The notes under the pieces: model-generated
What the model saw: only the letters and a program-made list of their open reading frames with translations
Databases searched by the model: none
Told to the model about the DNA's origin: nothing
Program-made: the position numbers and the translations under genes
Shown here: positions 12,546 to 24,487 of the stretch, one piece after another
Position numbering within the stretch: the first letter of the stretch is position 1
Layout: each line of letters starts with the position of its first letter
NCBI GenBank assembly: GCA_029961685.1
Contig: JARWKL010000003.1
Coordinates: 16,726,884 to 16,790,883 of the forward strand
Length of the DNA: 64,000 bases
From: Aristolochia californica
Lineage: Eukaryota; Streptophyta; Magnoliopsida; Piperales; Aristolochiaceae
Reading direction: 5' to 3'

Positions 12546-13404
12546 AGAATAAAATAAACAAACATACTCACATTAACTAGCATGTCATATAAAGAAAAAC
12601 AAGACATGTACAAAAAATCCAAATCGGGGACCCATCTCAAGATACCTAGTCTTTAGACAGAGAAATTAATTGTAAGTGGTACTCTTAGTGTAATGATCAA
12701 ATATTGACAACAAATTCTGTCAAACAACAACCTTTCTTTGGACCAATTATTGTTCATATGAAAAGTCTTTATAATTGTCACACATTTATCATCACAGGCA
12801 CGTTGTTGATTTGGCCAAATTGTGTCTTCCTTTGGGTCGAGCACAATTTGCATAAATAACTCCACTCAAACATCTATGTATTTTTAGTTAAATTAATCTA
12901 CACTACATAGGTTAGTTTGGCAACATGTAGCTTCAATCAATTTAATTAAAATACTACACCAATTGCTTAAAAAACAATAGAAATTTCCATAATTGAAAAC
13001 TCAACTTAAATATGCACATTAAACAACTATATGTGCATGCATAAATATTCATATGAATGAAAATTGTACAAAAAAAAGATTCTATAATTTCTATAATTTA
13101 ATATATATATATATGACATTTGTTATCCAGTAATAACACATGGATGCGACTTGACAGACTGGTTTTATGAGCCAAATAGAAAACTTGTGAGTGGGTTCAA
13201 ATCCTTGCGTCGCCAAATTTGGTTCTGACAAGCGAGTCGGCTCGGTCCTCTCTTTGACGAGCTTGCTTAGCCCGTCTGAGTCGACTCGAATCGCCCGATT
13301 CGACCTTTGACATCTGAGTCGGGCCAACCCATCCGAGTTGACTCAATTGAGTCGACTCGTTATATAAATCGAACGAAACCTTAGTTTCAATTTTTTTTCG
13401 ACGC
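12546..13404. other. Copia-1 leader and unresolved sequence; 5' LTR absent
   Basis: Upstream of copia-1 gag no LTR matching 7620-8076 and no TGGTATCAGAGC-type primer site are found, so the 5' end is truncated. A short (TA)n run lies near 13100-13113. The part at 13190-13370 is rich in gagtcgactcg/gagttgactc motifs, like the middle of Fam-A elements, and joins the Fam-A leader near 13405. Confidence 0.5.
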
Positions 13405-14075
13405 TACAGTATGGGTGTAGGGACTGGAAAAAAATAACTACGAACCTAGACATAGGGTTTAGGGTTTAGAGAAAAGGATCTCATTATCTTAGTGGGTTGA
13501 CCCAGTCAACTCACAGAACCGGATCTAATACCATGTTGAATTTATGGAAAAGATAAATACTTCATTGTCTTCATAAAACTTATTATAATCAGAGTACATG
13601 AACCTCTATTTATAATAGAAGAAGGTAGTAGAGCCCGTTTGCAATAAAACTACCTTTGTCCCAATTACACCCAAACTCTAAAACTTAAAGGTAAGTCCTA
13701 ACATAATTAAATAACTCAATATAGATAAAAGACAAACATAACTCAAACTAGAACTCTTCTAGGACGTGACCATAAGATAAAGATGCCTTTGTGAGTTCTT
13801 CTTGATCTTCCAACTTATGTGATAAGGATGTCAGCTCGTGGTAATCATGGTGGGTCTTACTTCTTATGTGTTGGGGGCCCATCTTGTGGGCCTTCCTTGG
13901 TCGTGTGGCCCATCTTATAATACTTTTAGATATGTAGGCTTTCCTTGGTCGTGTGAGCTAGGGCCTCTCTTCCAACACTCCCCCTCAAGCTGAGGGTGAG
14001 AGAACAACATGAACTCTCAGCTTGCTACAAATGATGTATAAAATATTTTTGTATAAAATGACACATTTTACAACA
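13405..14075 (-). mobile_element. Fam-A fragment: leader, PBS and long-form 5' LTR
   Basis: Minus-strand leader (13405-13521), a PBS copy at 13522-13533 and an LTR starting TGTTGAATTTATG at 13534. The usual LTR end (CTTCCAACA) is at 13977, but the Fam-A-specific segment continues through a second end, TTTTACAACA, at 14075. There it meets plus-oriented Fam-A leader directly. The LTR is thus about 542 bp rather than about 430 bp. The rest of the element on the left is missing. Confidence 0.7.
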
Positions 14076-15182
14076 AATTATATATCAAAAGAAAGATCTA
14101 TAAATATATTTTCTTACCTATTCAACCAATTCTCGATCTGGGTTTTTTATAATGAGATATTAATCTTGGAAGAGTCAATGGTTAAGCTGGCAAAAGGAGA
14201 AAGAGTACTTAGTTCGGCCAAATTATAGAGACTGAAATCTACCAGACTATATATCTCAATAGAAGTATATTTTATGAAGAGAAATTATACTTGGATAAAA
14301 GGTATTTAAGTCTTGTTTCAGAAGGAGAAAATTTCATGTCAATGTGATCTATATTTAAGGATATATTTACATTGGAAGAATTGAAGGTCATGTTGGTATC
14401 CTGTTGCATTGAAAAATCCGAATTTAAGCCGAATTATTTCATGTGTCCTTATTACTCTTAAGACTTTCATCATTTACCGGTTATCTACTACTATACTACT
14501 CCAAGTTTTCTACATCTATGTTATTTGGTTCAAGTTGGGATCACTGCCATTACATCCCGACTTTAGGGGGAGCAGTAGAAGAAGAAGTACAAGAAAGAAC
14601 AAAGAAAATTGAAGACCAAGATTCCTGACCCGTAATAATAATTATGGTAATTATTGATGATACCTTACTTGGCTCGACTCGATTCTATTTCTCTGGCTGG
14701 ATTATTATTTTGAAGTATTCGCAACATTATTCCTTGGTCAACATATTATTTGGCGCACATATTTGCATCAGATTATTTCATGGGTCATTTTACAAGGATT
14801 TTTATTATTTTGGTTCGTGTTATATGGGTCTAGACCCATTTCAACTACAGCTATTGTGTCTCTTTGGATGAGACATTATTATTGAAAAAATGGTGACCTT
14901 AGCATCATATCTTCCTCTTTACCCATTACCCATTGGTTATTTGGCAACCTTTCTCCTACCATCCTTTATTTGACTCTCACATACCTTTGGACATAATGTA
15001 CATACATATGGGTGTTTTAAGTTCATTGAGACTTTTTTATATATATACCTGTGTCTCTTTTATCATCATTTTGTGAATGACAGACATCACCCACTTATCA
15101 CCCATTTCTACAAGTGAGAGTCGGTGCCCGGGTTGGGACACCATGATGGAGGAGCTTATTACTACATGTATGTTACCCCCCT
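14076..15182 (+). mobile_element. Fam-A internal region, plus orientation, 5' truncated
   Basis: Starts inside the leader (aattatatatcaaaagaaag), which is the reverse complement of the leader at 1-771 and 62640-63430. It runs through the middle region to the motif gggttgggacaccatgatggagg. It is then interrupted by the LTR at 15183-15723 and continues at 15724. Open frames here are short and repeated in other copies, so non-coding. Confidence 0.72.
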
Positions 15183-15723
15183 TGTTGAATTTATGGAAAA
15201 GAGAAATACTTCATTGACTTGTTGTAATCAAAGTACATGAACCTCTATTTATAATAGAGCAAGGTAGTAGAGTCCAATTACTATAAAACTACCTTTGTCC
15301 CTATTACACTCAAACTCTAACACTTAAAGATAAGTCCTAGCATAATTAAATGACTCAATATAGATAAAAGACAAACTTAAATCAAACTAGAACTCTTCTA
15401 GGACGTGACCATAAGATAAAGATGTCTTTGTGAGTCCCTCTTGATCTTCTAATTGATGTGATAAGGATGGCAGCTCATAGTAATCATTGTGGGTCCTACT
15501 TCTTATGTACTTGGGCCCATCTTGTGGGTCTTCCTTGGTTGTGTGGCCCATCTTATAATACTCTTAGATATGTAGGCCTTCCTTGGTCGTGTGGGCTTAG
15601 GCATATCTTCCAACACTCCCCCTAAAACTAGGGGTGAGAGAATAACATGAACTCCCAACTTGCTACAAATGATATATAGAATCTTTTTTTTTTTTTTTGT
15701 ATAATGTGGCAGATATTCCAACA
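15183..15723 (-). mobile_element. Long-form Fam-A solo LTR
   Basis: 541 bp inserted in the plus-strand Fam-A internal region. It starts TGTTGAATTTATGG, passes the usual LTR end at 15615 and continues through ctccccct... to gatATTCCAACA at 15723. Flanks are cccct (15178-15182) and cccat (15724-15728), a near-perfect 5-bp duplication. The host sequence resumes in register on the other side. This shows the outer TG/CA end being used as the LTR terminus. Confidence 0.7.
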
Positions 15724-16228
15724 CCCATTAAATGGCATTTATGACTCCAACCACTTGAGAGTCGTTATCCTATGGAGGGACACGGTGATGGAGGAGTTTT
15801 ACTACACTTCTGAGCATTGCGTACAGACCCACTACCTGTGAATGATAGGAATGTGCCCTACATCTAGCGTCGGTTATGACAAGAGTATGGAGCGATGTCA
15901 TACGACTTGGAGTGATTTTACTCTCACTTATCTTATGCTAGTTGGGCCACATGGAAGAGACCACCAGTGTGAGGGGGAGTGTTGGAAGATATGGAGGATT
16001 GCCATTTTTAAGAGAAGATCCGATACACCCTTTGTAGCAAGCTAGGAGTTCATGATGTTCTTTCACCCCGAGCTCTAGGGGGAGTGTTGGAAGATGGGCC
16101 CAAACCCTCATGACTTAGGAAGGCCCACATATTCAAGAGTTTTGGAAGATGGGCCAAAGCCCATAAGATTTGGATCCACCATGATCACAAGCTGGTGGGT
16201 CCCACCATGATCATGTGAGGTAGCACAG
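15724..16228 (+). mobile_element. Fam-A 3' end with two polypurine tracts and broken LTR
   Basis: Continues the internal region from 15182. It reaches a first tract, gtgagggggag (15969-15979), followed by TGTTGGAAGATATGG. About 105 bp later a second tract, ctagggggag, is followed by TGTTGGAAGATGGGC at 16085, the LTR start. The LTR is cut at 16228 by insertion of the next element, and I do not recognise its remainder after 19098. Confidence 0.72.
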
Positions 16229-19098
16229 TGTTGATTTTCAAAACTCCATGGATTTTTCTCATAGAGAAAAAGAGAAAGATACCCATTGGGAGAAAACCAT
16301 AGGAAGAATAGGTTATGGATTTGATGACCTAGCCCTCCCCCTAAATCTCAATGTATAGATTAATGAAACTACTGTATTACAATAATACCCTTGAACTTAG
16401 GGTTTAGGATTTTAACCCTAGAACTTTAACCTGCTTATATCAATGCCATCTCTATGAGATGACTCTTTATTTACCATCTTGCCATCATTGTATGGGCCTA
16501 TGGGCCTTCTCCTTGATCTATGGGCCTTGAGACCATCTTCCACATCTCTTGGATTTGTGGGTCTTCCTTGGCCTTATGGCCTTGGGCCCATCTTCCAATA
16601 CACTTGGATATGTGGGTCTTCCTTGGTCATGTGGGCTTGGGCCCTATCTTCCAACACTCCCCCTCAAGCTGGGGGTGAGAGAATAGCATGAACTCCCAGC
16701 TTGCTGCAAATGATGTATAAAATATTTTTTGTATAATGTGGCACATCTTCCAATACCCCCCCTCACACTGGTGTTCTCTTTCATGAGGCCTAGTTAGCAA
16801 AAGAAAAGTGAGAGTAAAATTACATCATGTCGTATGACATTGCTCTTCAATCCAGTCAAATAACCCATGTTGGATGTTCGGCACAGTCCTATCTTTTATA
16901 GGTAGTGCCACTCCTATTAATGTAGGTAGTGGGTCTATAAGTTGTTCGGAAGTGTAATAAAAAACTCCCCCATCACCATGTCCCTCCACAGAACAACAAC
17001 TCTCGAGTGGTAGGAGTAATAAATTTCAATTTATGGGGGTAGTGGGGTCATAGATACTGAGGGCACCTCTTCTTCAATAATAATGTCTCATCTAAAGAGA
17101 CATAATAGTAGCAGCTGTAATGGGCTTTGGCCCATATAACACAAACCAAAATAATCTTTGTAAAATTGACCCATGAAATAATCTAATACAAATATTTGTA
17201 CCAAATCATATGTTGACCAAGGAATAATCTGTCAATACTTCAAAATAATAATCCAGCCATATAAAAATACTGAGTTGCACCAAAATATGTATAAACTTGG
17301 ATACGTATTCCGAGGTAGAAAATAAGTTGGCCATGTCTAAGTTGACTGACTGAGTTGACCCAGACCGGGTTGTCTCTGTCCGAGTTGGTCCGAGTTTATT
17401 CGTCAAAACATAAGGATCCTCATTTTGACGGGTTTGCTGGGTGAACTCACCCAATATGGGTTGCGGCTGCATAGCCGACTCAGATTTAATAAGTTTCCTA
17501 TGTTAGGAAACATGAGTTTTCATCTGTCTTGTTCTCCGTAATGATCCTGACTTCTGAACAGAGCCGAACAACAACAAGATGGATGGACAACAATGCAGAT
17601 AGATTTTGAATATGCAAACAAAAGATTGCCAAACATGAAATTTTTGAAATCAACATACGTGCTTTGAAATATCCAAAAATCATGATGCTAGCAGTAGAAC
17701 AATTTTGCATAAGTTGTCGTAGTGTCTCTGCCTCTCTTAGTGTTGCAAAGTTAATGATGGCAACAAATGACAACGACCAACAGCATTCAAGGAAGATCAA
17801 TTGACAATAAATCAGCATAGAGATCCTAAAGATGGAAATCAAAACTTTTCAAACAGGAAATTTCTGAAATCTATTTCTATGGCCGACATGCTCTGTTCAG
17901 TATTGCTGTTTTTGGAAGATAAACTTCCAAAAATAAGGAAGATGCCAACGAGGCTATAGGATTCTATATCACAAAGCAAGATGATAGCAAGCTCCAGCAG
18001 ATAGGATATCTTAAACAGTGCAGAATGACGATGAAACTTCCGTAGGCAGAGAGCAGTGCTAGATAATAATGGATATCTTCCCCATAAATAATAATGGGAT
18101 TAGTTATTTGGATCTAGCGAAGAACAACATTCTGAAATAAGAAATATCACTGGAAAACCAGCAGCGGAGTAGCCGAGTCGTCAACTTTGGACGACAACTT
18201 TCCAGTCGAATACCAGGTCGGATATCGAGTAACTTTGTGATTACCAAGTCTCCAAAAACTACAACGAGGCAGTTATTCACAGGAGAGATATCAGAAATTG
18301 ACGATAAACAGTATACCAAGTACTTTCGAGATGAATAGCAGTCTTCTTCTCCGACAACAGTAATGTCATCTTCAACAAAAATAGAACCTCGGAAGAAACA
18401 CAACCTCGACTTAACGACAAGGCAGCAATAGAGAAGGCAACATGAAGATGAAAACGATGATGATGGGTAGTTGGATGGTGGTTTGAAGGCTCAAATCAGT
18501 CGTGAATTGACTTAGACATGGTTTCAATTAAAACCAAGAAAACTAACAATATTATGACAAAAACAACAACTAAGCAACAATACGAACAAAGGAAAAAAAA
18601 TAGGGGTTTTTTAATCCTAGAAAACCATAGATGTGAGTCCCGAAAATCAATGCTCTGATACCATGTTGATTTTCAAGACTCCATGGATTTAGCTCATGGA
18701 GAAAAAGTTAAAGATACCCATTGGGAGAAAACCAGAGGAAGAAGAGGTTATGGACTTTATGTCCTGACCCTCCTCCTGAAGCTCAATTTATAGATTAATG
18801 AAACTATTGTATTATAATAATACCCACGAACTTAGAGTTCAGGGTTTAGGATTTTAACCCTGGAACTTTAACTTAATTACATCAATGTCATCTCTATGAG
18901 ATGACTCTTTATTTACCAACCTGCCATCATTCTATGGGCATGTGGGTCTTCTCTTTGATCTATGGGTCTTAAGCCCATCTTCCACATCTCTTGGATGTGT
19001 GGGTTTTTCTTGGTCTTATGGGCTTGGGCCCATATTCCAACACACTTGGATATGTGGGTCTTCCTTAGTTGTGTGGGCTTGGGCCATATCTTCCAACA
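16229..19098 (-). mobile_element. Complete Fam-A element (2870 bp)
   Basis: Minus-strand non-autonomous LTR element. 3' LTR at 16229-16656; 5' LTR at 18664-19098; PBS at 18652-18663 (exact TGGTATCAGAGC on the minus strand). The inner polypurine tract abuts 16656 (cccccctcaag region) and the outer one lies at about 16756-16766. Flanks cacag and catag differ by one base and are the likely target duplication. The internal 2 kb has no conserved protein. It includes gagttgacc-rich sequence at about 17330-17480. Confidence 0.85.
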
Positions 19099-19544
19099 CA
19101 TAGCAATGTATCCAATCTCCCCAAATGATTGCTACTAGATTTTAGCTCTAGCTTGGACTTTTTTATCTAGATTAACAAGTTCTAGATGAACCTTTCACAA
19201 CTTCATAAAAAAAGAAAGGGAAAAATTACACCCTTACTTGGAGAGACGCTTCTCCTACAGATTCAAGCAGCCTCCTACTTTGTATCATATTGTGAATAGA
19301 TCGAGGAACTTGCACTATGATGAATGCAAGGATGATTGAAAGAGAATGAAGGTTTTCCAAAGTATGTGGCTCTCTCTCTTTCTCTCTAAAGTACTTTGAA
19401 GGATTTTTGCAAGATAAAGGATTGTGTCTTGAAGAAATGACAATAAAAGCTCATTTACTTCTTTAATCACGGTTTGGTGGGGTACTGACAACTTCCCCAA
19501 CTCAAACTAGTCATCATTTTCCCGTTTGCAAAAATCAGACCATT
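19099..19544. other. Unassigned sequence
   Basis: No recognisable gene or element end. It precedes the palindromic GATC repeat array and may belong to the same old repeat. Confidence 0.35.
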
Positions 19545-20035
19545 GATTGATCTATTACTAGTAAGTGATTGATGGATCAATCGATCATAACGGCTACTCG
19601 GCTACTTTGCTGTCAAACATTGACATTGATCAATGGACATCGATCAATATACTATCATTGGTCCAGAAAAGGCAAGTTGATCGATAATTGTTAGTGGCTG
19701 ATCAATCAATCAGATTCCCTCTAGCTATGTAATACAAGTATGATCAATCAATATATTTTCATTTGATTGATCATTCTTGTAATCCGTTACTGGCAAAGTT
19801 ATGATTGATCGATCAATTTGGATGGATGATCGATCATTACATGAAAATTCTGCTTGCCTGGACAACAATGATCAATCAATCCAAGTGGGATGATCAATCA
19901 TGTGTTATAGCATGAAATAACCTTGTCTAGGATGATCGATCAATCGACTATGGTTGATCGATCATGATTTATATTTTTGGCTTGCACGATTTTGGATGAT
20001 CGATCAATATCAATGATTGATCAATCATTTCAATG
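19545..20035. repeat. GATCGATCAATC palindromic repeat array
   Basis: About a dozen variants of tgatcgatcaatc or its complement, often as facing pairs. The best pair is a perfect 12-bp inverted repeat, ATGATCGATCAA at 19932-19943 and TTGATCGATCAT at 19954-19965, with a 10-nt loop. Spacing is irregular, with unrelated sequence between. Arrays of diverse palindromes are known from LTRs and non-coding ends of Sirevirus-type copia elements; that identity is only a suggestion here. Confidence 0.7.
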
Positions 20036-20455
20036 CCATTTTAAAAATGTAACTTTATAAAGCATGGAAATTTCTCTCTATTTGATTTAACATGTTTCTA
20101 AATGATGCTTATGATGATCCTAAACATGTATATTTGCAATTTATAACCTAAAGCTTCGATCTCACGAATGTACTTAAGGAATAGGAGTTAGAATACTATC
20201 TTACAAAACATGACTGAGTTTAGATGTTTATGTTTAATGCTTGAACTTGAGTCTTCTCGTTGTCTTCTTCCTTGTGGATACTTCTTCAAGAGATGTTCTT
20301 CTATTATGTTTGGGGTCTTGATTTTGGCTTTGATGTTTTTGACCTTGATATGCTTTTGAAGGTGTAAGTATATGAAATACTTGAGATTTGTAAGTTATTA
20401 GTTCAATTACGTTTTATAATCATCAAAACCAATGTAGGAGTCAACCTATAGTCAA
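20036..20455. other. Unassigned sequence after palindrome array
   Basis: AT-rich, no gene seen. The motif aatcatcaaaacc near 20420 resembles sequence found beside the polypurine tract in some Sirevirus-like elements, but no clean LTR end could be set. Confidence 0.3.
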
Positions 20456-20700
20456 CAATAACCACGTTATTATACACATTCATACAACAACCTAATCATG
20501 TGTTTCTTGAATGCACCAAACATATTAAAATTGACTGCCACTTTGTTTGGAAGAAATTTGTGTTAGGATCATTAGCATACACTACATTCTTTTGAAGAAT
20601 CAATTGGTTGATATATTTACTTAGGTTGTACAAGTAGTTCTCTTTTGAGTTCATGTTCTAAGTTAGGTTTTTAATGTTTTCCCATCAACTTGAGGGGGAG
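20456..20700 (+). pseudogene. Copia RNase H C-terminal tail and polypurine tract
   Basis: Encodes FLECTKHIKIDCHFVWKKFV, the conserved [16 protein letters not shown] end of copia RNase H, followed by a degenerate tail. The polypurine tract cttgagggggag at 20689-20700 abuts the LTR. Only this 3' end of the element is visible. Confidence 0.72.
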
Positions 20701-20827
20701 TGTTAAAATTTAAAAATGGGTGCTAGTTACTTTCTTACTTTCCTTTTACTTGGCTCTTTTTCTCCTTTACATTGATGTAACCATTCAAGGGTATTGTGGA
20801 TATTTTGTGACATTTTCTACAAGTCAT
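20701..20827 (+). mobile_element. Copia LTR, 5' part (split by Fam-A)
   Basis: Starts TGTTAAAATTTAAAAATGGG right after the polypurine tract and is cut at 20827 by the Fam-A element. The second part resumes at 23871. Confidence 0.65.
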
Positions 20828-23800
20828 TGTTGGAAGATAGGGCCCAAACCCACACTACCAAGGAAGACCCACATATCCAAGTATATTAGAAGATGAGTCA
20901 AACCCATAAGACCAAGGAAGACCCATGCATCCAAGAGATATAGAAGACGGGTTCAAGGCCCATAGGCCCACATACAATGATGGCAAGAAGGTAAATAAAG
21001 GGTCATCTCATAGAGACGGTATTGATGTAATTAGATTAAAGTTCCAAGATTAAAATCCTAAACCCTAAGTTCAGGGGTATTATTATAATATAGTAGTTTC
21101 ATTAATCTATCAATAGAACTTTAGGGGAAGGGTTAGGTTATCAAGTCCATAACCTCTTCTTCCTCTGGTTTTCTTCAAATGAGTCTCTCTCCCTTTTTCT
21201 CCGTGAGCTAAATCCATGGAGTCTTGAAAATCAACATGGTATCAGAGCTTTGATTTTCAGGACTCCGACTATGGTTTTTCAAGTTTCATTCTCCTTTGGT
21301 TTTTTCCCATAGTTGTTGAATACTGGTTTTTAGATTTGTTGCTCGTTTTTCCCGTATTAATTTTTTTACTTCTTCCAATTACTAGAATTTTATGTCCTCT
21401 CTCCCTTCCACCAAGAAAATCCAATTGCTGCTATCCCTTCCCTCACCGAATGGGGAACTCTTGTGTTCTCGACCAGTGTTGGTGAATCCATTCGACCAGT
21501 GATCCCTGCTCTTTCATTCCCTTTAGAGTGTTGTCCGCTAAAAGCTTGGTCAAGCCCTTAATTCCCATTAGAAAGAAATTCCGAGAAGAGACAAAAAGAA
21601 GAAAGATAATTCAGCTGTCTCTGCGGGATAACTACTTGTTACATGGTGGCGTTAGTTTATCATCAGTCAAAAAAGTTTCCTTCCCTACTGTTTCTCGGTA
21701 TTCAGTCCCTACTGGATTCGGAAAATTCTCTGCTTGTCTCCTATACTAGGTGGTCGTATCTTCGGAAAGATTACGGATATTAATTACAGAAAGTTCCAAT
21801 TCCAATATGGAATGGCATCGGGTTTATTTCTGGAACATTACTCGATCTTAATCTCCGAGTTCAGCTGCTATTTCCTTTTTCGAAAAACCTCTGGCTATTT
21901 CTTCGCTGGAAATTTATCTTCAGTTGCTGATTAATCTCATGCTGCTGACTTCTCGTCTTCATTGCTGATGTGTTGCCGTTTCTGGACAACAAATAAGTCT
22001 CCTACTCCATTACAGATTCTGGAAACTGGGCGAGCTCTATATTTATGCTTCGGTTACTGTTTTAAATCCTAACGTTGCTTTCTTCAGAAAATCATATCTT
22101 AGTCGCTCATTCTCCACTAAATCCGGCCGTTTTTGCTGCTCCATTAACAGAGGAAAGTTTCAGGATCTAGCGGCGTAGTTTATCTTGGAAAGTCGTATGC
22201 TGGAATGTAGTAAGAATTGGAAAACAACTGTTAGAAATTTTATTTCGGAAACTCTGCTGGATTGAGTTTCATTCAGAAAGTTCTCGGAAATTTAGTTTGT
22301 TGAAATTTCGGAAGTGGGGAAGACGACTCTGTTGTTTCTTCTATCAGCTGCTTCTCCGGGATTTATCTCTGCTCTGGAAAGTTGTCGTTGCCGAAGAAGC
22401 AGGGAACAAGACGTACTGCAGAAAAATTTCATGTTTCCTAACTTAGGAAACTGATTTAATCGAGCGCCGGGCCGGGCCTGTTCTGCCGCAACCCAAACCG
22501 GGCGAGAAAACCCAGCAACCTAGCAACCCGAGGGAAATTACTGGTTCTGTTCCTGACTGAGTCAACTCGGACTAACTCGGTCCGGGTCAACTCTGGTCAC
22601 GGTCAATCTGACTTGGTATACGTGCCCAAGTTTAATCATATTTTGGCACAACTCGATAAATTTTTCTCTTATTATTTTAAAGAATTGACAGATTATTTCT
22701 TGGTCAGCATATTATTTGATACAAATATTTGCATTAAATTATTTCATGGGTCAATTTTATAAGGATTATTTTGGTTCGTGTTATATGGGCCCAAGCCCAT
22801 TTCAGCTACTGCTTTTGTGTCTCTTTTGACGAGACATTATTATTGAAGAAGAGGTGGCCTCATACCATTATTTATTTGTCCCCGTAAAAATATAAAAAAA
22901 TATTTGCGGTTGGGATTCCATGACGGAGGAACTTAACACCCCATAAAAAATATCAAATGTCAACGATTGGAATTCCATGATGGAGGAACTTAATAACCCG
23001 TAAAAAATATCATATGTCAAAGGTTGGGACACCATGACGGAGGAACTTATTATTACATTTATGTTACTTCCCCTATTAGTGTCATATATTACTCTACTAC
23101 TTCAGAGTCATTGTCCTGTGGAGGGACACGGTGGTGGAGGTGGACACTTCAGAACAATGCCAATAGACACACTACCTATAGAAGACAGAGTGTGACCTAC
23201 ATCCAACATGAGTTAAGATTGGAGTATGGAGTAATGTCTTAGTGGCTAGGAGTGATTTACTCTCATTGATATTATGCTAGTTATGCACCAGCGTGAGGGG
23301 GAGTGTTGGAAGATGAAGGCATATTGGAAGATGTGTCATTTTATACAAAAAATATTTTATATATCATTTATAGCAAGTTAGGAGTTTATGTTGTTCTCTC
23401 ACCCCCAATTTGAGGGGGAGTATTGGAAGATAGGACCCAAGCCCACACGAGCAAGGAAGGCCTACATATCCAATTGTATTAGAAGATGGACCCCAGCCCA
23501 TAAGACCAATGAAGACCCATGCATCCAAGAGATATAGAAGATGGGTTCAAGGCTCATAGATCAAACAGAATGTCCATAGGCCCACTTACAATGATGGCAG
23601 GATGGTAAATAAAGGGTTATCTCATAGGCCCACATACAAGAGATGGCATTGAGGTAATTAGATTAAAGTTTTAGGGTTAAAACCCTAAACCCTAAACCCT
23701 AAGTTCAGGGGTATTATTATAATACAGTAGTTTCATTAATCTATAAATAGAGCTTTAGGGGGAGGGTTAAGTCATCAAGTCTATAACCTCTTCTTCCTCT

Positions 23801-23870
23801 TGTTTTCCTCAAATGAGTGTCTCTCCCTTTTTCTCTATGACCTAAATCTATGGAGTCCTGAAAATCAACA
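20828..23870 (+). mobile_element. Complete Fam-A element (3043 bp)
   Basis: 5' LTR at 20828-21236 (TGTTGGAAGATAGGGC...AAAATCAACA); PBS TGGTATCAGAGC at 21237-21248. The internal region has no conserved protein. Outer polypurine tract at 23293-23303 followed by TGTTGGAAGATG; inner tract at 23411-23420; 3' LTR at 23421-23870 with a ctataaatagag TATA box near 23739. Flanks gtcat (20823-20827) and gttat (23871-23875) are a one-mismatch target duplication. A gtcaactcgg-type repeat occurs at about 22550-22620. Confidence 0.88.
22885..23052. repeat. Minisatellite, about 58 bp x 3, in Fam-A
   Basis: Three imperfect copies of a unit built as cccgtaaaaaatat ... ggttgg.a.tccatgacggaggaactta. The same unit is present about seven times at 59087-59482 and about once in the copy at 15140. 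Confidence 0.75.
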
Positions 23871-24075
23871 GTTATAACTTGTGGATATTAGAGAACGAAT
23901 AACTCACAAGTTGTCCCTTCTCCCTTATTTTTCCCTCTCTCGCCTTGCATCTCTCTCCTTCTCCTACAAAGCCTTCTACACATATTCATCGCATATCTTC
24001 TCTTCTCTTCTTCTCTCTCTCTTTCTTCCTTGTTTAAACCTTAAATCACATGAAGGCAACTATATGAAGAGATAG
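23871..24075 (+). mobile_element. Copia LTR, 3' part (split by Fam-A)
   Basis: Sequence following the Fam-A element; it starts with the target-site copy gttat and continues a pyrimidine-rich tail typical of an LTR R/U5 region. The exact LTR end is not clear. Confidence 0.4.
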
Positions 24076-24339
24076 TTGATCCACCCCTTCTTGAGATTCC
24101 AATTCTTCCAAACCTTTATGCATGAACTAGAAAACAAATTTGGAACTTTTAATAAAATAAAAATGGAAAATGAACGAGGAAATATAAAATATTTTAGTAA
24201 ATGAACCAAAAATTCTCAGTTTCAATAACACACTCAAAGAGTTTATTTTCATGGATATTAAGGACTTGCACATAAGTTTATTACTTAGGGACATGCTTAA
24301 GACCCCTATTTTTAACCGTTTTAGAACATTGGAAAAAGT

Positions 24340-24482
24340 CAACTTGGATTGCTCAATATCATTGATTGATCAATCAAATTTTGTTAATCGATCAATCAAA
24401 TTTTCTTGATCGATCAATCCAATTTTTTGATTGATTGATCATCCCCTCCAATGACTCTATCATTGATTATTTTAATTAAATT
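24340..24482. repeat. GATCAATC palindromic array, left part
   Basis: Contains attgattgatcaatcaa, aatcgatcaatcaa, gatcgatcaatcc and gattgattgatcatcc. The array is interrupted by the Fam-A element and continues at 27547. Confidence 0.7.
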
Positions 24483-24487
24483 GATAG

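Noticed and set aside
19545..20035. Possible CRISPR-like array
   Set aside because: The repeats are degenerate palindromes with irregular spacing, in plant nuclear DNA.
24127..24342. Minus-strand open frame of 71 codons between a split LTR and the palindrome array
   Set aside because: AT-rich sequence without recognisable motifs; not supported as a gene.
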